From the NCBI RefSeq assembly GCF_014119005.1, contig NZ_JACGYX010000006.1, positions 105,471-169,470 on the forward strand: 64,000 bases of DNA, in the 5' to 3' direction. The stretch's first letter is position 1. The number at the start of each line of letters is the position of its first letter. This DNA is from Psychrobacter sp. GP33. GTDB lineage: Bacteria; Pseudomonadota; Gammaproteobacteria; Pseudomonadales; Moraxellaceae. The position numbers and the translations under genes are program-made. Shown here piece by piece: positions 38,461-48,265 of the stretch. The notes under the pieces were generated by a model. That model was not told the DNA's origin. It did not search any database and saw only the letters and a program-made list of their open reading frames with translations.

Positions 38461-39417
38461 CTACTTCCGATTCTTCCGCGTTTTTAAGCGACGCACGCGT
38501 TTTTCTTCTTCCTTAGCCAGTTTCTTTTCCTCAAGCGCAATACGTTGTTCCGCAACGACAGCTTCTTCCGCTTCACGCATATCAGGGGTTTCCAGACTAA
38601 TACGCCCAATCGTGCCACTGCGCAGCTCATTGACAAGGATTTCTGACATGCGGTAAATATCCACTACGCCACCTTTCTTTAATAACCCTCGATTGCGCCC
38701 TGCGATTTCAAAGAACTCCCCATCTGTCTTAGGCAATTCTTCAATTTTATAACGCTCTTTTAACAGTTCAGGATATGCCTGCAACAAATATTCAGCGGTA
38801 TAACCGGCGACATCATCAAAATCAAATGCCGTATCGCGGATACCACCCGTTGCCGCCAAGCGATAGCCTGAATTGGCGTTTTCAACTTTTGGCCACAGCA
38901 TACCGGGCGTGTCATAGAGCATGATGCCACCGTCAAGTTTAATCAGCTGCTGCGATTTGGTGACGGCAGGCTCATTGCCCGTTCTGGCAACGGCGCGACC
39001 GGCTAAAGTATTAATCAAAGTCGATTTTCCCACGTTTGGAATACCCAAAATCATGGCTTTAATTTGTCTACCGGATTCAGCTTTATTGGGCATGAGTTTT
39101 TTGCAAAGCTCAATAATACGGTGTACATCTGCCGCTTTATTATCATCAAAAGCCAGCGCCTTGACTCCATCTTCCTGCTCAAAATAATCCATCCATGCTT
39201 GCGTCATCTCAGGATCGGCAAGGTCAGCTTTATTTAAAATTTTAATCACCGGCTTGTCACCGCGCAGGGTGGCGACCATCGGATTTTCGCTGCTATACGG
39301 AATGCGCGCATCGAGCACTTCGATAATCACGTCCATTTGCGGCATGATTTCTTTGACTTCATTGCGCGCTTTGTTCATGTGTCCGGGGAACCACTGAATA
39401 TTCGCTCTCGTATCCAT
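38461..39417 (-). CDS. rbgA: Ribosome biogenesis GTPase (YlqF/RbgA family)
   Basis: A circularly permuted GTPase needed for late 50S subunit assembly in B. subtilis. In permuted order: ILNKADLADPE (G4), then AMILGIPNVGKSTLIN (G1, P-loop) and MLYDTPGMLWP (G3). The N-terminus IQWFPGHMNKARNEV is diagnostic. 318 residues. The Lys/Arg-rich tail (KLAKEEEKRVRRLKTRKNRK) is longer than usual and could contact rRNA. It is first of a minus-strand group rbgA, KAP NTPase, mutY. Confidence 0.93.
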   Translation of the reverse strand: MDTRANIQWFPGHMNKARNEVKEIMPQMDVIIEVLDARIPYSSENPMVATLRGDKPVIKILNKADLADPEMTQAWMDYFEQEDGVKALAFDDNKAADVHRIIELCKKLMPNKAESGRQIKAMILGIPNVGKSTLINTLAGRAVARTGNEPAVTKSQQLIKLDGGIMLYDTPGMLWPKVENANSGYRLAATGGIRDTAFDFDDVAGYTAEYLLQAYPELLKERYKIEELPKTDGEFFEIAGRNRGLLKKGGVVDIYRMSEILVNELRSGTIGRISLETPDMREAEEAVVAEQRIALEEKKLAKEEEKRVRRLKTRKNRK

Positions 39418-39439
39418 TTGCTGTTACAACCTTTTATTC

Positions 39440-39468
39440 ATAAAATGTGGTTTTTGATAAAATGTGGT
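39440..39468. repeat. Two 12-bp direct repeats upstream of rbgA
   Basis: ATAAAATGTGGT occurs at 39440-39451 and again at 39457-39468, a 17-bp period, within 55 bp of the rbgA start. Such phased copies could be a regulator site or part of the promoter; no function is known. Confidence 0.5.
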
Positions 39469-39608
39469 GCTTAAAGTAACAATGCGTCGCTTTAAGCAAT
39501 GACGTTCAGTTTACTACATAAGCCACGTACGGATGCTAAAAAGTAAGGATGCGAAAAAGTGCTCAGGCTGCCATTTCAATTTGTCTTAATGAGAAGTTAT
39601 TATTCTAC

Positions 39609-42600
39609 TTACTTTACAGACTCATCACGCACAGGTGGCAAAGGGGCTAAATAGCCAATCAGTAAAATCAAACTGCCCGCACCAAGGAAAGAAATCACCC
39701 GCCAAATTGCTTCTGTCTGTGACAAATCAACCAAGACCAGTTTTAAAACCACAATACCCAATAAGCCAATACCCATAAACCAAAGCGCACGCTGCTTGTA
39801 GCGACTGGCAATAATAGTGGCGAACAGTGCCAGCAACGTCCATAAAATGGTCAGCCCTGTTTGCACTTGCTCGCTGTCCCATGCGTTACCCGCATAACCA
39901 TAACCAATTCTGCGGTATACGTTACCAATCCATAACGGTGTATCAATAAACGCATGCAACGTTCTGACCAACATACTAGAGCATATCCAAAAACTAATTA
40001 ACGCCAATACAATCAGTAACGTGTCGCTTTTGCGAATGGCGGAGAATAGGTTTTGCGATTGCATGCCACGTTGACGTAGTAAATGCACGCCCAGTCCGTA
40101 AAATACTACCAACCATAACGTCACATCATATAAGTTAAATAAGGGAAAATAGGGCAGTCCCCAAATCACGCCATCGTAGGTGAAGTTGGTAAAAATAACC
40201 CAACCTAAAGTGATTGGCACAAATATTTTGGCGCTATTTAGTAGTGCTTCTTGCCAACTAAACCAGTAGAGCGTGCGCCCTGAAGAAGAACTTTCCGTCT
40301 GATTATGATTTTGCTGACGATACGTTAACCACAGTCCAGCAAGCATCAGCGCTATGGGTACAAGGATAGTAATAACACCTTTTGAATCGGGCAATTTATA
40401 ATGTACCAATTCGGCAATAATGATAATGCCTGTACCAAGCCAACTGGCGCTATCGTAGCCTTTTAATTCTGCACCGCTATTGTTATCGGTATAGCCATGC
40501 CACGTTTTTAACCATAGTTGTCCAATCACTAGCCAGCCAATGACTAAGGTTATAAATATTGACCAATAAAAGCTTGTCCATTGATAGTCGAATTCATATT
40601 TTTGTGGCAATTGACATATCAGTACGGCATAAAATAACAGCAGTAAACTGTGGCTAAATTGTCTGACCTCACGCCACGGACGATATTGATTCACGGCATA
40701 ATAAATAATAAGAATGGTTAACGTTGCCATTGCAATCAGCGCCGTCGTTGCCAATTGCCAACTGGCAAACCATTGGTCAAAGTCGATGATAAGGACATAC
40801 AGCAGCCAACCCATCGCGGCTAGCGTCAACAAGCGTATTAAAGCGGGACGTTGCCAAATGATTCTAAACGCTACACTTTGGCTATTGATGCTGGCAAGCC
40901 ATTGCTGAGCTGCCGTTTCGCTGATACCCAATACTTTGGCATAATCTGGCAGTGCTTGATTGCGGGAAAGCTGATTATCAGTATTATTAATAAGTGAATT
41001 ATTGATATCATTAATAGGCGAATTGCCGGCACGTAAAATAAAGACGCTGGCAACGGCACTGATGGCAGAAATCGTTAAAGCGAGTGTTGGATAATGGTCG
41101 ATGCCCATGAAGTTATTCAATAACATAGCAACACTAACGAGCTGCAACACTATACCGAATATGACTGACCACGCCCGTAATGAGCGCCGCCCAAACCAAA
41201 CCAGTGCCAATCCTTGCACCGACCAACCAAAGGCAATCCATTCTGCGTTTAATGCAAGCGGAATCACCAAGGCTAAAAAGCCAAAGCCTAATGTCAACAT
41301 CCCTTCGGTAATCAGCGCATAACGCTGACTGCGCTGAATAAACGTCCAGCCAAGTCCTAAATATATCGCAGCTAGAATTGCACTGGTAAGGGTTAAGGCG
41401 TGATTAATATCATGCAGTAACGCCGAAAATAAACCAAATGCTAATAAGGGTACAGAAAATAGGAGTCCGATATCAATGGGAAACACATAGCTGGCATGCT
41501 GACTTTTGCTATCAATAATTTGCTCAGTATTGCCAGCGGTAATGGGGTTAGCTTCATTATTATCGTTATAAGCAATAATTTGCTGGGCGTAACGGATGAC
41601 CACAAATAAATATAGCAGCACATGTAGTGCGACTAGCATGACCAATGCCCATCGCTGATTATCAATGATGGGCATTAAGTTTTCAGTCAGTCCCCAATAA
41701 TATGCCAGCCCAAACGTTACGCCTGCACCAAATAAATTTAGCACTTTCCACGGGCGATAATGGGCGATAACGGCAATGGTAATGTTTAATAATAAATAAT
41801 AGCTAAATAATACCGTTAAGCTACCAGTGTCTTGACTGGTTAATATCGGCGCGAAAAAACCACCTGACAATGCTACTAATGCCAAAGGAAACGCGTTTTG
41901 GCGCACGGCTAAAGCAACAGTCACTGCTGATAATATGCCAAGTGTTATGAAACTTGGTAAGCTGCTCATCACTTGATATACACTATAAGCAAAAAAGGTC
42001 GTTAGATATGCCGTTGCCAGCCCCGCACCTTGCAACGTAATGCCATAGGCAAAGCGCTTGGGCACAAGCTTGAATCCCAAACCGGCAAGTGCCAATCCTG
42101 ACACACCAATCGCTGACAACTTAATACCAATTGGAATTTCGATATATTCACTGAGTAAGCGTAATAACAACACCACGCCAACGAGTAAAACCAATACCCC
42201 AACCCGCACCACCAAATTACCACCCAAAAACCAATTTTGAATTGAGTGGAAAAGCGAGGTAACAATCGGAAATGAGCGTTCGTCAGGCTCTATCGGTGTA
42301 GTACTGTTTTGATCAGCTAACGGCTGACTGTTATTGGCGAACGGTTGAGTTGCAGGGACTCCTAGAGAGCTAGGTGATGAAGAATCAAGCGGTAACGGTG
42401 GCGGCATTGATTTTGCTGTCGATGAAACTGTATCTGCAATAGGTGCTTTGGCGTCAAATATACCTTGTACAGTAGTAGCATTTATAGCAGAAGTTTCACC
42501 CACAGTAGAGTTATTGAGTGCACTATCGGCTACAGAATTAGTAGATAAGGAGTGTTGAAGAAGGCTTATATTTTCCTTTCGTTGCTTAGGCGTTTGGTGC

Positions 42601-42749
42601 TTCAGCTCGTTTTTTAACTGCGCCATATCCTGTTGCAATTGTGCCAGTTGCTGATGCAACCTAATATAGAGGACAATCATAATCACCAGCAAGGTGATAA
42701 CTGCCAGCCAGCCTAAAGAACCCATCAAAAAATATAGCATCATCCCCAC
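39609..42749 (-). CDS. Very large DUF2339 membrane protein
   Basis: 1046 residues. N-terminal membrane helix, then a coiled coil (RLHQQLAQLQQDMAQLKNEL), a Ser/Thr/Pro-rich low-complexity linker to about residue 155, and from about 165 onward well over twenty hydrophobic segments. Stretches such as GNLVVRVGVLVLLVGVVLLLR, LAGLGFKLVPKRFAYGITLQGAGLATAYLTTF and AFPLALVALSGGFFAPIL are typical of the DUF2339 family, which has no known role. The C-terminus VLKLVLVDLSQTEAIWRVISFLGAGSLILLIGYL is the conserved end. Apparently monocistronic. Confidence 0.85.
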   Translation of the reverse strand: MGMMLYFLMGSLGWLAVITLLVIMIVLYIRLHQQLAQLQQDMAQLKNELKHQTPKQRKENISLLQHSLSTNSVADSALNNSTVGETSAINATTVQGIFDAKAPIADTVSSTAKSMPPPLPLDSSSPSSLGVPATQPFANNSQPLADQNSTTPIEPDERSFPIVTSLFHSIQNWFLGGNLVVRVGVLVLLVGVVLLLRLLSEYIEIPIGIKLSAIGVSGLALAGLGFKLVPKRFAYGITLQGAGLATAYLTTFFAYSVYQVMSSLPSFITLGILSAVTVALAVRQNAFPLALVALSGGFFAPILTSQDTGSLTVLFSYYLLLNITIAVIAHYRPWKVLNLFGAGVTFGLAYYWGLTENLMPIIDNQRWALVMLVALHVLLYLFVVIRYAQQIIAYNDNNEANPITAGNTEQIIDSKSQHASYVFPIDIGLLFSVPLLAFGLFSALLHDINHALTLTSAILAAIYLGLGWTFIQRSQRYALITEGMLTLGFGFLALVIPLALNAEWIAFGWSVQGLALVWFGRRSLRAWSVIFGIVLQLVSVAMLLNNFMGIDHYPTLALTISAISAVASVFILRAGNSPINDINNSLINNTDNQLSRNQALPDYAKVLGISETAAQQWLASINSQSVAFRIIWQRPALIRLLTLAAMGWLLYVLIIDFDQWFASWQLATTALIAMATLTILIIYYAVNQYRPWREVRQFSHSLLLLFYAVLICQLPQKYEFDYQWTSFYWSIFITLVIGWLVIGQLWLKTWHGYTDNNSGAELKGYDSASWLGTGIIIIAELVHYKLPDSKGVITILVPIALMLAGLWLTYRQQNHNQTESSSSGRTLYWFSWQEALLNSAKIFVPITLGWVIFTNFTYDGVIWGLPYFPLFNLYDVTLWLVVFYGLGVHLLRQRGMQSQNLFSAIRKSDTLLIVLALISFWICSSMLVRTLHAFIDTPLWIGNVYRRIGYGYAGNAWDSEQVQTGLTILWTLLALFATIIASRYKQRALWFMGIGLLGIVVLKLVLVDLSQTEAIWRVISFLGAGSLILLIGYLAPLPPVRDESVK

Positions 42750-42878
42750 TCAGTCTGTCCGTCCATTGAGTGATAATGACGCTATTTAACAATAAATACA
42801 ACTTTATCAGACCGAGTCATTAGAAGGTTCAAGGCTCGTATGCGCATAAGCCTCTTTAAATATAGTGATATAAAAAAA

Positions 42879-42906
42879 CATACGGTAGGATAAATTCTAC
42901 CGTATG
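42879..42906 (-). terminator. Terminator after the 43-kb SDR gene
   Basis: CATACGGTAG / CTACCGTATG, a perfect 10-bp stem with an eight-base loop; the minus strand continues with a T run. Confidence 0.85.
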
Positions 42907-42939
42907 CTCATTGGTTAATATTTCTAGGGGTTTCAATAA

Positions 42940-43731
42940 CTATGAAGTAGGCATTTTAGTTTTATAAACACCGCCACCATTGACGGTCAGCTCAGTACCT
43001 GTAATCCACGACGCTGCATCACTTAGTAAAAATGCCATGGCATAAGCGATGTCTTCTGGTAGACCGCGCCTTTTGAGCACGATACCTTTGACCACATTAT
43101 CTATCATTTCTTGAGTATAGCCTGCCTCTTCAGATGAGGCACCATTATCTACCGTCCCGATAATTAACGAGTTAAAGCGCACTTCAGGTCCTGATGCTAC
43201 CGCCATACTTCTGACCATATTTAGCAAACCCGCTTTGGCAGTGCTGTATTCAATAAATTCTGGCGATGGCGTATTACCGACCATAGAGCCTGAAAATACC
43301 ACAGAAGCATTATTTTCTTTCTTTAAATGCGGCATACATAAACGGGTTAAATTATAAGCACCTAAGGTATTAAGCTTATAGGCATCTACCATTTTTTCGG
43401 TGTTAGATTCCCATAATGGGGTATTTGCGCCCCAACCAACGTTATTAACGACCGCAGATATGTTGCCAAATTTTTCAATAGTCGCATCTACTAAAGCTTC
43501 GATTTGCGTCTCTTCGGTGAAATCTGTTTTGATACCTAAAGTAGCATTACCTGTTTCTTTTTCAATATCTGAAGCAATTTGCTGTACTTTTTCTTCATTT
43601 AAATCAGCAAGAACAATATTGCCACCAAGTGAGCTTAAAAAGCGTGCTGCCTCGCTACCGATAGCGCCTGCTGCACCGCTAATAATGATCGTCTTATCGG
43701 TAAAGTCATATAATTCTTGAATGGTTTTCAT
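42940..43731 (-). CDS. Short-chain dehydrogenase/reductase
   Basis: A 263-residue classical SDR. NAD(P)-binding IISGAAGAIGSEAARFLSSLG near residue 16, NNVGWGANTPLW, catalytic Ser in VVFSGSMVGN, Tyr-Lys in EYSTAKAGLLNM and the C-terminal LSDAASWITGTELTVNGGG. Asp after the glycine motif (VLADLNEEK) suggests NAD(H). Similar to 7-alpha-hydroxysteroid or 3-oxoacyl-reductase types, but the substrate cannot be set. AAGG precedes the start. A separate terminator divides it from its neighbours. Confidence 0.88.
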   Translation of the reverse strand: MKTIQELYDFTDKTIIISGAAGAIGSEAARFLSSLGGNIVLADLNEEKVQQIASDIEKETGNATLGIKTDFTEETQIEALVDATIEKFGNISAVVNNVGWGANTPLWESNTEKMVDAYKLNTLGAYNLTRLCMPHLKKENNASVVFSGSMVGNTPSPEFIEYSTAKAGLLNMVRSMAVASGPEVRFNSLIIGTVDNGASSEEAGYTQEMIDNVVKGIVLKRRGLPEDIAYAMAFLLSDAASWITGTELTVNGGGVYKTKMPTS

Positions 43732-43909
43732 AGCTTCTACCTTATTATCGTTTAAAGAATTATCAAGTTAGAGAGTTGGTAAATTAGAAAGTCATTAAGT
43801 TAGATAATGATTAAGCAGTTATTCTCATTATATATTAGCGTTTCAATTCCCTACGGCTAGTAAGCTTTTGTAGCGGTTCAATAATAGCAATGAATTTCCA
43901 TACACACAT

Positions 43910-43941
43910 AAAAAAGCAGAGTAAGACATGCTTACTCTGCT
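43910..43941 (-). terminator. Terminator after the dienelactone hydrolase gene
   Basis: On the minus strand AGCAGAGTAAG / CTTACTCTGCT, a perfect stem with a short loop, is followed by six T. Confidence 0.85.
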
Positions 43942-44027
43942 ATCAGTTTTTCGTAACGGCTAATGGTAATAACTACTTGTCATTTTTAACCAAAAACTGA
44001 ATTTAGATTTAAAAATATAGCCTGTAA

Positions 44028-44765
44028 TTAGCCTAAATTTTCTTTCATAAACTCAAGCATGTTTTCCCAACTTTGCTTGGCGGCGGCTTGATTATAGCCC
44101 AAGTCTACACCGTTTTTGGCTGCGCGCTCATCTGCTTGCGGGTTGGTAAAACCGTGCTTAGCACCATCATAAACATCAATAGTGTAGTCAACATCGGCAG
44201 CATCTAGCTCTGATTTTAGACCTTCTATCGCATCCATTGATACCATCGAGTCATCACGCCCATGAGCGACCAATACCTTAGCAGTGAATTTCTCATCGGC
44301 AGGCTGCTTAGGTGATGGATTGCCGTGGAAAGTAGCAACGGATTTTAAAGGCATACCTTCGCGCGCCATATCGAGAACGATTTTGCCACCAAAACAAAAT
44401 CCGATTGCGCCTAAGTTGTCACCATCAACGGCAAGCTGGTCACTGAAATCATTAAGAATTAAACGGCAGCGTGACATCAGCATGTCTTGATCGGCTAATA
44501 CTTGCTCCATCCACATATTTGCTTGTGCAGCATCTGATGTTAGCTTGCCTTCACCGTAGATATCCATTGCCACCGCTGTATAACCCGCTTTTGCTAAGCG
44601 TTCGGTCACATTTTTTGGATGCTCGACCACGCCCCACCATTCTGGTGCGACTAAAATACCGGCGACGGGTTTGTCGTCTGCAGCGTTTTCTGGTAATGCC
44701 ACGTAGCTGATAAGCTGAACACCGTCATCTGTGGTGCTGATGAGCTCAAAGGTCTTAATTGACAT
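44028..44765 (-). CDS. Dienelactone hydrolase family protein
   Basis: An alpha/beta hydrolase of 245 residues from the ATG at 44765 (MSIKTFELISTTDDG), preceded by AGGA; upstream in-frame codons back to 44876 lack a ribosome site. Catalytic triad: Cys in IGFCFGGKIVLDMA, Asp in VAHGRDDSMVS and His in YDGAKHGFTNPQ. PEWWGVVEHPKNVTERLAKAGYTAVAMDIYG is the family N-terminal block. No chlorocatechol or other aromatic pathway is nearby, so a general esterase role is likely. Confidence 0.88.
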   Translation of the reverse strand: MSIKTFELISTTDDGVQLISYVALPENAADDKPVAGILVAPEWWGVVEHPKNVTERLAKAGYTAVAMDIYGEGKLTSDAAQANMWMEQVLADQDMLMSRCRLILNDFSDQLAVDGDNLGAIGFCFGGKIVLDMAREGMPLKSVATFHGNPSPKQPADEKFTAKVLVAHGRDDSMVSMDAIEGLKSELDAADVDYTIDVYDGAKHGFTNPQADERAAKNGVDLGYNQAAAKQSWENMLEFMKENLG

Positions 44766-44938
44766 AGTGTTGTCCTTTTTAGATTTGAAGTTTTCTAGCA
44801 TGAGTATTATTGATTTAGCTTTATTTATAACGCTTAGTTTGCTTACCCGTACTACCATAACGCCCAACTTAGTCAAAAACAGCTATAATACTGTAACGCT
44901 CGTTACCCAAATTTATCTGCCTACCGTTAAGAAAATAT

Positions 44939-45520
44939 ATGAATTTAAATTTTTTACAATCTACTCGTACGCCTCAGCCAAGCCCGTTGACTGCGTCCCA
45001 AGCAGAAGGCAACAGTCAAGCCAGTATCCAGTCGGACCAGACCGAGTTGCGCGAGCAATTCTGGACGCGTTTTACGCTCGATGAGTTGACTAATAATGAG
45101 TGGGAAGCTTTATGTGATGGCTGTGGCAGTTGTTGTTTGATTAAATATATCGACGAAGATGAAGATGGCAACGTGGATGAAAGTCTGGTCGAGTATACCG
45201 ATGTGACCTGTCAGCTTATGGACTGCGCGACGGGCTATTGCAGGCATTATGCGACACGCCAAGAGCACGTACCAGATTGTATTCAACTGACGATTGATAA
45301 TCTGCCTAACATGATGTGGCTACCGTCGCACTGTGCTTATAAGCGCTTGTATAAAGGGCAAAACTTACCAAGCTGGCATTTATTATTGACCCAAGATGCG
45401 GTGGCAACTCAGCAACAAATGCGTGCTGCCAATGTCGGTGTGGCAGGGCGCTGCGTGACTGAAATCGGTATGGATGATGACGAGATGGAGACGCGTGTGG
45501 TTAATTGGGTAAAACCTTAG
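44939..45520 (+). CDS. ycgN: YcgN-type cysteine-cluster protein (UPF0260)
   Basis: 193 residues; the family core starts around residue 40 (QFWTRFTLDELTNNEWEALCDGCGSCC). Conserved cysteines: CDGCGSCC, CQLMDC, CRHY, C in VPDCIQLT, CAYKR and GRCV, likely binding a metal or Fe-S cluster. WLPSHCAYKRLYKGQNLPSWH is typical of E. coli YcgN. The first 38 residues are a Gln/Ser/Thr-rich extension, so the true start could be later. It converges on the DUF4105 gene with only 10 bp between. Confidence 0.88.
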   Translation: MNLNFLQSTRTPQPSPLTASQAEGNSQASIQSDQTELREQFWTRFTLDELTNNEWEALCDGCGSCCLIKYIDEDEDGNVDESLVEYTDVTCQLMDCATGYCRHYATRQEHVPDCIQLTIDNLPNMMWLPSHCAYKRLYKGQNLPSWHLLLTQDAVATQQQMRAANVGVAGRCVTEIGMDDDEMETRVVNWVKP

Positions 45521-45530
45521 TTCGTATTCC

Positions 45531-46862
45531 TTAGTTGGGATTAACGCGTATGGCATGGCGGTCAGCCAGCGGTGGAATCGGAATACCTTGGCGAATTTGC
45601 ATTGAAAACTCACTGCCATGAATGTTGTTACCGTTATTAAAGCCTTTAACTTTAGGGTTGATGTGCGCGCGCTCATACCATGTATCCATTGACCATGATT
45701 GAGCGTTGGTCGCAGACTGAGTGTTGTTTTGAGGACTGGCATCAAGCATGCCTAAATCATAAAGATAATTAGGCAGCCAACCGGATACCCAAATTCGATA
45801 ATCCCACGGTAGCCGCTCACCACTGACCACACGCGCCATATAAAAAATAATATTGGTACAGTTGCTGGTTAAGGTGTTATACCATTCAGGTTTGGCGTTT
45901 AATTCGTCAGCAGCAATTAAGTAAGACTCAAATAATGATTTGACTTCGTGCTGTTGCAGATGGCTGACAGGAAATAAATAGACTTGTTCACCGCGTGCAT
46001 TACTGCGCGTGTAAATGATATCACGCTCCTCTGAGGCAATTAAGCTCAGCTCATAACGTTTAAAAAAGCCGCCCAATGCTGAAAACGACTCACCGTTTTC
46101 TTTACGAATTTCTAGAGAAAACGACAGAGGTCTATCATCTTCAAAGCGAAAACTTACCAAAGTATGAGCAATCAGTGGTCCCATCCAATACGAGTTAATC
46201 ACATCAACGCCGGATAATTTACTCATATCGACTGTGCGCGTCTCCCAGCGTTCTGTTGCATCATCGCCAGTATGCCAATCAAAGTTCCGAACGTTGGTGA
46301 ATGTTATCAAATCTGAGTTATTGGCATCGCGCGTATAGGATAATATCTGACCCACTTCTGGTTTCCAGTCGCGCAGTTGTTGCGGAGTGATAGACACAAA
46401 CCAGCCTGCCCCAGTCAGCCAAACCCCGACATACAATCCGGTCAGCCATTTACTGGCTTTGTTTTTAGCTTGGTTATTAATAAAGGATTTCAGAACTTGT
46501 TTCGATAAAACCCGCTTGGGCAAATAGCGTACAGTGAGTAATGCTGTTAATAAGCCAATAATGACAGTCGTTGCAAACCAGGTGACCGTAGAATTTCCAC
46601 CAAATTGATACCAAATCGCCATCAGCAACCAAACTGCGGACAATATCAATGCCTTGACAATAAAAAACTGCAGCAGATAATATCTCCACGAGTGTGGCCA
46701 CGAATGTGTCTTTTCTGAGTCATATTGACGAGTGGACGCAAGCGATTGATTCTGAATACGTTTTGTGAATAGGCGTGAAATAAAGGCTCGAGGGGACATA
46801 AGGCTCAATGTTATCAATAAAGCTATAAATAATGCTGTCGACCATAGCAAAGTTTGTCCCAC
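45531..46862 (-). CDS. DUF4105 domain membrane protein
   Basis: 443 residues. Four hydrophobic segments in the first 165 residues (at about 5-25, 65-85, 92-112 and 138-158) anchor a C-terminal domain, probably periplasmic. There, FTNVRNFDWHTGDDATERWETRTVD, IAHTLVSFRFEDDRPLSFSLEIRKE, YNTLTSNCTNIIFYM and LPWDYRIWVSGWLPNYLYDLG match the DUF4105 (Lnb-N-terminal-like) family; the Asn-Cys in TSNCTN is the expected catalytic-type cysteine. Function is unknown. No operon partner on its strand. Confidence 0.83.
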   Translation of the reverse strand: MGQTLLWSTALFIALLITLSLMSPRAFISRLFTKRIQNQSLASTRQYDSEKTHSWPHSWRYYLLQFFIVKALILSAVWLLMAIWYQFGGNSTVTWFATTVIIGLLTALLTVRYLPKRVLSKQVLKSFINNQAKNKASKWLTGLYVGVWLTGAGWFVSITPQQLRDWKPEVGQILSYTRDANNSDLITFTNVRNFDWHTGDDATERWETRTVDMSKLSGVDVINSYWMGPLIAHTLVSFRFEDDRPLSFSLEIRKENGESFSALGGFFKRYELSLIASEERDIIYTRSNARGEQVYLFPVSHLQQHEVKSLFESYLIAADELNAKPEWYNTLTSNCTNIIFYMARVVSGERLPWDYRIWVSGWLPNYLYDLGMLDASPQNNTQSATNAQSWSMDTWYERAHINPKVKGFNNGNNIHGSEFSMQIRQGIPIPPLADRHAIRVNPN

Positions 46863-47051
46863 ACTGACAATACAATTTGGATAAATTTATCGTTGAATGT
46901 CGGGTAAGCTTGCGATAAAGTGAAGCTGATTTAAACTGCTTTATTTATTTTTTATCATTAATACCTTTGTTTTATTTATGGTTTTCATCTCCATATATCA
47001 TGTTGTGTATTATTTAATCCCCATTAACTAAAGAGGTTAACTCACACCACC

Positions 47052-47951
47052 ATGTCTGACGACACTCCCAGCCCGAGTAGTTGGTCGATGCGCGGCTTAA
47101 AACGCTGGCTATCGACCGCCCCCGAAACCCGTGATGAGCTGATTAGTCTTGTGCAGCAATCGCGTCAATTCCTAGAGCCTGATACGGTAGATATGTTAGA
47201 AGGCGTACTTGATTTGCCAGCGACCCAAGTTCGCGAGATCATGACGCCGCGCCCGCAGGTAGTAGGTTTGCACGAAAGTACCAGCCTTGCAGAAGTGATG
47301 GATATCATTCTTGAAACCACCCATTCGCGTTATCCAGTGTTTGATAGCCAAGATGATGATGCGGTCATCGGTATCTTGCTTGCTAAAGACTTGATTCCAA
47401 TTTTAGTGCATATGGTACGTGATGAAGACGAAAAAATTGCCAGTAAGCGCTTAAAAGATTTGGTGCGCCAGCCGCTGTATATCAGTGAAAACGCGCGCTC
47501 TGATACTTTGTTACGCTCGTTGCAGCGTACTCAAGTCCATATGGCAGTGGTCATCGATGAATTTGGTAACTTTGCTGGTATCGTGACCATGGAAGATTTG
47601 CTCGAAGAAATTGTTGGCGATATTGTTGATGAGCATGATGACTTTGATGAAGACAGTGATATTAATAATATCGTCGTGCATCCAGAAAAGCCCAATACCT
47701 GGCGGGTACAAGCTTCTACCGTGATTGAAGATTGTAATGACGAGCTGGGTAGCCATTTTGATGATACCGATGTCGATACCATGGGCGGGCTGGTCATGCA
47801 AACGCTTGGTCATATGGGTGACTTAGAAGGTGAGAGTGTCACTATTAATGACTGGCAGATTACGGTGACAGATGTTGAGGGTCGCTTTATTCAGAATTTA
47901 GAGCTGACCAAAGTGGTGCCTGATCAGCATCATCTTATCGGCAGTCATTAA
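47052..47951 (+). CDS. corC: CorC/HlyC-family CBS-domain protein
   Basis: 299 residues, cytoplasmic. REIMTPRPQVVGL opens the CBS pair (about 60-185), with HSRYPVFDSQDDDAVIGILLAKDL and VVIDEFGNFAGIVTMEDLLEEIVGDI(V)DEHD as usual. The CorC/HlyC C-terminal domain starts near 215 (DTDVDTMGGLVMQTLG). No membrane domain, as in E. coli YbeX/CorC. Roles in cobalt/magnesium efflux and in ribosome quality have been proposed. The gene before lnt matches the E. coli ybeX-lnt order, but a terminator lies between them here. Confidence 0.93.
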   Translation: MSDDTPSPSSWSMRGLKRWLSTAPETRDELISLVQQSRQFLEPDTVDMLEGVLDLPATQVREIMTPRPQVVGLHESTSLAEVMDIILETTHSRYPVFDSQDDDAVIGILLAKDLIPILVHMVRDEDEKIASKRLKDLVRQPLYISENARSDTLLRSLQRTQVHMAVVIDEFGNFAGIVTMEDLLEEIVGDIVDEHDDFDEDSDINNIVVHPEKPNTWRVQASTVIEDCNDELGSHFDDTDVDTMGGLVMQTLGHMGDLEGESVTINDWQITVTDVEGRFIQNLELTKVVPDQHHLIGSH

Positions 47952-47986
47952 CTGGCTATAGATAAATTCATATTTAGAACTTATAT

Positions 47987-48016
47987 AAAAAAACACGACT
48001 ATGGTCGTGTTTTTTT
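47987..48016 (+). terminator. Terminator between corC and lnt
   Basis: AAAAAACACGAC / GTCGTGTTTTTT with a four-base loop and T run on both strands. Confidence 0.9.
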
Positions 48017-48265
48017 ATGGGCGCTATTTGAGAAATTTAAGCGGTTACAGGCAATTATTCTTACGCACGTGACACTAGCCAGCAATTTTCCCCATTTTTT
48101 AGCACAGGCTGTTATGATAGTCGGGTTTAATTTTGGGAGACTTATTTACCACTACTAATCATCCTTGAAGCGAACCCTCAAAGTAAGAAAAGAGGTGTGA
48201 TTTAACGGTAATAAGTGGGCCTTAAAAGTTGATAAATTTGGATAATTGTTATTTGGATAACTGCT

